A stretch of DNA of 64,000 nucleotides from Stomorhina lunata (lineage: Eukaryota; Arthropoda; Insecta; Diptera; Rhiniidae): positions 23,961,724 through 24,025,723 of the forward strand of contig OW121741.1 of the NCBI GenBank assembly GCA_933228675.1, given 5' to 3'. The position numbers and the translations under genes were made by a program. Numbering within the stretch: the stretch's first letter is position 1; each line of letters begins with the position of its first letter. Positions 58,600 to 64,000 of the stretch are shown here, one piece after another. The notes beneath the pieces were generated by a model that had not been told where the DNA came from, ran no database searches, and saw only the letters and a program-made list of their open reading frames with translations.

Positions 58600-60330
58600 A
58601 AAGGCACAGTTTTTTTTTTAACATCAAAGGCTTCTACATAAAAGCTTTTTAAAAAAACTTTTTTAAGCGTTTTTTTTTTTCAACTTTTTAAAAGCTTTTT
58701 ATAAACCTTTTTTTAAAGCTTTTACTCTAGTTTTTGGAAGCAATCACTTTTTAATAAGAAAATATTAAAAAGATTGTCTCTACATAAAAGCTTTTTAAAA
58801 AAACTTTTTTAAGCGTTTTTTTTTTCAACTTTTTAAAAGCTTTTTATAAACCTTTTTTTAAAGCTTTTACTCTAGTTTTTGGAAGCAATCACTTTTTAAT
58901 AAGAAAATATTAAAAAGATTGTCTCTACATAAAAGCTTTTTTAAACGTTTTTTTCAACTTTTTAAAAGCTTTTTATAAACCTTTTTTTTAAAGCTTTTAC
59001 TCTAGTTTTTGGAAGCAATCACTTTTTAATAAGAAAATATTAAAAAGGTTGTCTCTACATAAAAGCTTTTTTAAAAACTTTTTTAAACGTTTTTTTCAAC
59101 TTTTTAAAAGCTTTTTATAAACCTTTTTTTAAAGCTTTTACTCTAGTTTTTGGAAGCAATCACTTTTTAATAAGAAAATATTAAAAAGATTGTCTCTACA
59201 TAAAAGCTTTTTTAAAAACTATTTTAAACGTTTTTTTCAACTTTTTAAAAGCTTTTTATAAACCTTTTTTTTAAAGCTTTTACTCTAGTTTTTGGAAGCA
59301 ATCACTTTTTAATAAGAAAATATTAAAAAGATTGTCTCTACATAAAAGCTTTTTTAAAAACTTTTTTAAACTTTTTTTTCAACTTTTTAAAAGCTTTTTA
59401 TAAACCTTTTTTTAAAGCTTTTACTCTAGTTTTTGGAAGCAATCACTTTTTAATAAGAAAATATTAAAAAGATTGTCTCTACATAAAAGCTTTTTTAAAA
59501 ACTTTTTTAAACGTTTTTTTCAACTTTTTAAAAGCATTTCATAAACCTTTTTTTAAAGCTTTTACTCTAGTTTTTGGAAGCAATCACTTTTTAATAAGAA
59601 AATATTAAAAAGATTGTCTCTACATAAAAGCTTTTTTAAAAACTTTTTTAAACGTTTTTTTCAACTTTTCAAAAGCTTTTTATAAACCTTTTTTTAAAGC
59701 TTTTACTCTAGTTTTTGGAAGCAATCACTTTTTAATAAGAAAATATTAAAAATATTGTCTCTACATAAAAGCTTTTTTCAAAACTTTTTTAAACGTTTTT
59801 TTCAACTTTTTAAAAGCTTTTCATAAACCTTTTTTTAATGCTTTTACTCTAGTTTTTGGAAGCAATCACTTTTTAATAAGAAAATATTAAAAAGATTGTC
59901 TCTACATAAAAGCTTTTTTAAAAACTTTTTTAAACGTTTTTTTCAACTTTTTAAAAGCTATTATAAACCTTTTTTTAACGCTTTTACTCTAGTTTTTGGA
60001 AGCAATCACTTTTTAATAAGAAAATATTAAAAAGATTGTCTCTACATAAAAGCTTTTTTAAAAACTTTTTTAAACGTTTTTTTCAACTTTTTAAAAGCTT
60101 TTTATAAACCTTTTTTTAAAGCTTTTACTCTAGTTTTTGGAAGCAATCACTTTTTAATAAGAAAATATTAAAAAGATTGTCTCTACATAAAAGCTTTTTT
60201 AAAAACTTTGTTCAACTTTTTAAAAGCTTTTTATAAACCTTTTTTTAAAGCTTTTACTCTAGTTTTTGGAAGCAATCACTTTTTAATAAGAAAATATTAA
60301 AAATATTGTCTCTAATAAAAGCTTTTTTGA
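58600..60330. repeat. 141-bp tandem satellite, 12 copies
   Basis: GGAAGCAATCACTTTTTAAT lies at 58736, 58881, 59011, 59152, 59294, 59435, 59576, 59717, 59858, 59998, 60139 and 60268; most intervals are 140-142 bp. Each unit is rich in AAAAGCTTTT palindromes. Two shorter intervals (129-130) come from deletion of one such module. Confidence 0.98.
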
Positions 60331-61230
60331 CTAAACCTAAAAGTTATTATGAATAACTTTCCATTGTTTCAATTCAAATGAAGGTGAATTACTTCATTTG
60401 AATTGACGTCACAAAGACCTTTGAAACCAACCGAAACGTGTCTAATTCTTTAGACTCAAAGTTTAACTAAAAATCGAAAAATTTTTCCATTAGACATTCA
60501 AATATTTACTCTAACTAATATGTTTTTTATTGTCCCTGTTATTTTAGCAGCAACTGTTTAAACACTTCAAAGAATGTACCAGTTTTTTTTCTCAATTTCA
60601 TTTAAATATTTCTTCATTGGTCGTGTTTGTCTTTGTCAAGTTAATAATTTGTAATAATAATTTTTTTATTAGTTGTTTCTTTTAAGTCTTTTTTTATTTT
60701 GTTTGTTGTACTTTAAACACTTGTGTGTAATTAATTTTGTTTCATTAATGTTTTGTGTTTTTTTATTATATTTTCAGTTTTTGTAGTTGTTTTTTATTAT
60801 TATTTTTATTTATATTGTTAATTATTTGTAGTTGTTCATTTTTCATAAATTATAAGGTAAAATATAATTACACTTAATTACAGTGTTAACCATTCAAGTG
60901 GGCTTGTTTTCTTGTTTAAGAGCAAAAAACTAAGCGGGGAAAAAATATTAAAATGATTAATTAATTTTAATTATTTTTTTGAAATTCTGTTTGCAGTTTT
61001 AGCTTTTTTTTTTTGTCTTGCTTACTCTCTGCTGTTAGTAATCAGGGTTAAACAAAATTTATCGGAATTTTTTCGTTTATATATTTTTAAGGGAATGCTC
61101 TGAATAAAATTTGTAGTTGTATTAAGTTAAACAAAAATTAAGCTAGTTCAAAATGTGGACCGAATTCGAAATAATATTTTGAATTTGGTCTAACTTCGGT
61201 TGCAATAGCTTTATATTTAGTTTATTTTTT
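60331..61230. other. AT-rich spacer with a 15-bp stem hairpin
   Basis: TCAATTCAAATGAAG (60369-60383) and CTTCATTTGAATTGA (60392-60406) pair perfectly over 15 bp with an 8-nt loop. The remainder is T-rich with no gene seen. Confidence 0.45.
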
Positions 61231-61384
61231 ATACCCACCATCAAAAAGAATGGGGGGTATATTGAGATTGTCATTCCGTTTGTAATTTCCTTAATATTGG
61301 CTCAAAAATCAAAAACGATATATATTCTGAATCCTTATGAAATTCTAAGACGATTGAGCGATGTCCGTCTGTCTGCCTGTCCGT

Positions 61385-61428
<44 letters not shown>

Positions 61429-63030
61429 TGAAATCACGATAACGCCTAAACGAAAGCAGCTAGCTCACTGAAACTTAGTAGAAACATTCTTCATCTTTGG
61501 TATTGAAATTGGGCAAAATCGGTTTATATTTGACCATAGCTCCCGTATAACCTCGCCTATGCTAATCGCTTATTTGCTAATAAATAACAAACTATAATAG
61601 CTATGGTGATAAAATTTGGTATATAGAAGTTTTGCGTAAGCCCTAGGCAGCATATAAAATTTCATCAAAATCGGTTCACATTTAGTCATAGCTCCCATAC
61701 AAAAAACTTACGGAAACAGCCAAAATTTCACCTAAAATACACTTAAATGCCAATAAATCTAAAACTATAATAGATATAATCACTAAATTTAGCATGAGGA
61801 GGTCTTATGTCAATGCCAACCAGTGTGCAAAATTTTGTCACAATCGGTCACCATTTGACCATAGCTCCCATATAAAAAACTTACGGAAACACAAAAATAC
61901 AAAAAAGAAAAGGGTGTTTATGTCCGTCTGTCCGCGATAGCGTCTTAACGAAAAGGGCTACAGCAATAAAACTTTACAAAAGGAAGTCTTATGTGAATGC
62001 CAACCAGTGTGCAAATTTTTGTTACAATCGGTTATTATTTGACCATAGCTCCCATATAAAAAACTTATGGAAACACAAAAATACAAGAAGAAAATACGGT
62101 TTATGTCCGTCTTTCCGTCAGAGAAAAGCGCGATAGTTCCCTAACTACAAGAGCGAGAGAGACAAAATTTAGCAAAAGTACTTTCGATAAGTTGTAGAAA
62201 TTGTGTGCTGAAAATGGGTAAAATCGGTTTACATTTAGTTAGAGCTCCCATATAACCCTGCCCCGGGAATCACATTTATGCTGATAAATTGAATAAAATT
62301 GTAAAATCTATGACTACTAAATTTAAAACCGAGAAGTTTTATGCAACTTTCAGTCAGTATGTCAAATTTTATAGGAATCGGTCCATTTTTGACCATAGCT
62401 TTCATATAAAAACCGCTCCCGGTAACCACTAAAATGCCAAAAACGCCAGTTAAAAGCTATTTAATTATAAACTATGTCAGCTATGGCCACTAAATTTTGC
62501 ACAAATTAACTTTATACTAATACCAGCCAGTATGTAAAATTTTGTAACAATCGGCCAACATTTGGCTATAGTTCTTATATATATATAACATCCCCTTTTT
62601 ATATCTACAATCAAAAAGATTTGGAGGTACATTCAGTATATTAAGATTGCATCTACGAAATTATATAGCTATCAATCGATGTTAGGTCCAGACTTTATAC
62701 ACCGTAGATGCATTAGGAACTCCTTACAAAATATATGAAACTGCCGAGTTGCTATCAACATGTTTATGGCACAATGAAACAACTTATTAATGTAAAACTA
62801 TATTCGGTTATGGAACAGCATTTTGTCCAAGGTAAATACTAGGGAAACCACTTAAATACTTTTCAATGTTGAACTACAGTAACTATACCACTGCAACCGA
62901 ATTTAGTCCAAATATATTACCAACAATACCACATTTGGTCAACATTTTGAATTAGCTGCACTCTCGTACAACTTGATGGTGGGTATACAAGATTCGGCAC
63001 AGCCGAATATAACACTCTTACTTGTTTAGT
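61231..63030. mobile_element. fold-back dispersed dipteran repeat, ~1.8 kb
   Basis: The element opens ATACCCACCATCAA (61231-61244) and closes with its exact inverse TTGATGGTGGGTAT (62973-62986), followed by GATTCGGCACAGCCGAATAT. The interior has a (CTGT)n run and seven copies of a module AATCGG...CATAGCTCCCATA at about 61516, 61665, 61840, 62021, 62219, 62374 and 62546, spaced 150-200 bp. A second diverged head (ATCTACAATCAAAAAGATTT) lies at about 62600. No ORF of useful size, so it is non-autonomous. Confidence 0.75.
61366..61430. repeat. (CTGT)n microsatellite
   Basis: About 65 bp of CTGT and CCGT tetranucleotides inside the head of the dispersed repeat, a position typical of this repeat type. 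Confidence 0.9.
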
Positions 63031-63684
63031 TTAACACTTGCACATAATATGTTCTGATAACCGGGTATAGACATATTACATTAATAAGCTGCTACTTTAT
63101 AGTTAGGCCAAACAAGTTAATAGTAACACGGGAGGTCCATATATTTTGTTAGGAGTTTAAATTTATTGACTTAAAAGTACATGCAAAAATTGCCATCGTT
63201 TTGGGTTGGACATAACTTTTTTTGCTCAAAACCTTTTCAAATAAAATGCATCTCAAATGAAAGAAAAAATTCTTATCTTTACAATAAAAGATGAATTACA
63301 TGCATATATTTGCAAGTTTGACCAAACTTGTCTTGATGGATTACAATACTTTTTCAATTGTTGAATTCTAAGCTCTTCTGTTAAAGGGCTTTATTTAGTT
63401 TTTCCAGTAAAAACTCAAAAGTAAAACGATTCCTTTAAAATCCCATCAAATATACATCTGTTACAACAAATGATAATGACCTAAGTCGATATTTAGTATT
63501 TTAAGATATTAAGGGTTTTGTCTTAAAGTGTTAAGTGTTTTGTATGTAAAAATTAAAGTATAGATTTGTTAATAATGATATGTTATATTTAAAATTTGAC
63601 TGAGTGATAGATCTTGAAGAGAATTAGAATTTATAAGAAAAATAAAAAAAAACACTTTTGTCAACTTAAGCCTTTATCATTTAT
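63031..63684. other. AT-rich spacer
   Basis: No gene or repeat unit recognised. Confidence 0.35.
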
Positions 63685-63755
63685 TGCCACACATATAATA
63701 TTCGGTCTTGCAAACGTTGTCATGATGGAAAATTATGGCCCGTGTTCGGTATATT
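63685..63755 (-). pseudogene. second mariner transposase fragment
   Basis: The minus strand reads AIIFHHDNVCKTE. Aligned with the 56.6-kb fragment, DNA around GACAAC...GTTGCAAGACC matches with 12 bases missing, which removes ARPQ after HHDN. It is very short, but the shared flanks support the same family. Confidence 0.5.
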
Positions 63756-63849
63756 AGTTTGGTCGTTTTTTAAAATACGAAAAACTTAACTTATGATACC
63801 AACAAGTATAAAGCATTACCTTGATGTGGATATTCGTCTTCGGAGTTGA

Positions 63850-64000
63850 TTTGGCTGGTTGGCAAAATATGAACCGATTCCTATAAAATTTAATATACTG
63901 ACCAATAGTTGCATAAAACTGCTCTATTCCAAATTTAGTCGTAATAGCTATTACAATTGTATTCAATATATCAGCATTTAGGTGTTTCCCGGGACGGGGT
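63850..64000. mobile_element. inverted partial copy of the 61.2-kb dispersed repeat
   Basis: The reverse complement matches about 62258-62385, including CCCGGGAA, ATGCTGATA, GTTTTATGCAACT and AAATTTTATAGGAATCGGT. It runs off the window edge, so its full length is unknown. Confidence 0.75.

Overview
The window looks like non-coding DNA from a higher dipteran, most likely a brachyceran or calyptrate fly. This rests on strong AT-richness, CAG/CAA and GTT/GCT runs, a mariner catalytic-motif fragment, Jockey-like and other non-LTR retrotransposon tails, and a dispersed element whose head leads into CCGTCTGTCTG runs, a layout I associate with dipteran genomes. I find no intact long gene, rRNA or tRNA. 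The species cannot be fixed from the sequence alone. Most long ORFs here are by-products of tandem arrays whose unit length is a multiple of three.

Layout. 0.5-2.2 kb: dispersed repeats and a TA microsatellite. 3.6-7.2 kb: two decayed palindromic minisatellites. 8.5-14.3 kb: three sharp arrays (A, 31 bp; B, 31 bp; C, 30 bp) that share a CTATAGAAAA core and differ in the middle. 14.3-22.5 kb: three copies of a TIR-bearing MITE, a dead Jockey-like RNase H/zinc-knuckle remnant, local duplications and reverse-oriented minisatellites. 24.5-26.7 kb: array D (30 bp). 27.1 kb: one unrecognised small ORF with a poly(A) signal. 28.5-34.8 kb: array E (29 bp), with a reverse-to-forward flip. 36.5-38.2 kb: a 197-bp satellite. 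39.1-41.2 kb: array F (19 bp, with a 14-bp palindrome). 43.0-45.8 kb: array G (11 bp, then 12 bp), ending in a probable solo LTR (45.8-46.8 kb). 48.8-54.8 kb: more array E in both orientations, surrounding two candidate minus-strand exons. 56.5-58.3 kb: mariner and LINE fragments. 58.6-60.3 kb: a 141-bp satellite. 61.2-64.0 kb: a fold-back dispersed repeat with an inverted partial copy at the window edge.

The most interesting signal is the shared design of the minisatellites. Several families of about 30 bp keep the same palindromic flank (TTTTCTATAGAAAA) but carry different middles, and nearly every middle is itself an inverted repeat. One array passes into the next at the shared core, and blocks switch orientation, giving kilobase-scale inverted repeats. 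If transcribed, for example within a large intron, these would fold into long double-stranded RNA.

Genes do not work together in any visible pathway here. If the minus-strand exon near 50.8 kb is real, the E array immediately downstream (48.8-50.6 kb) is intronic, and much of the rest of the window may be too.
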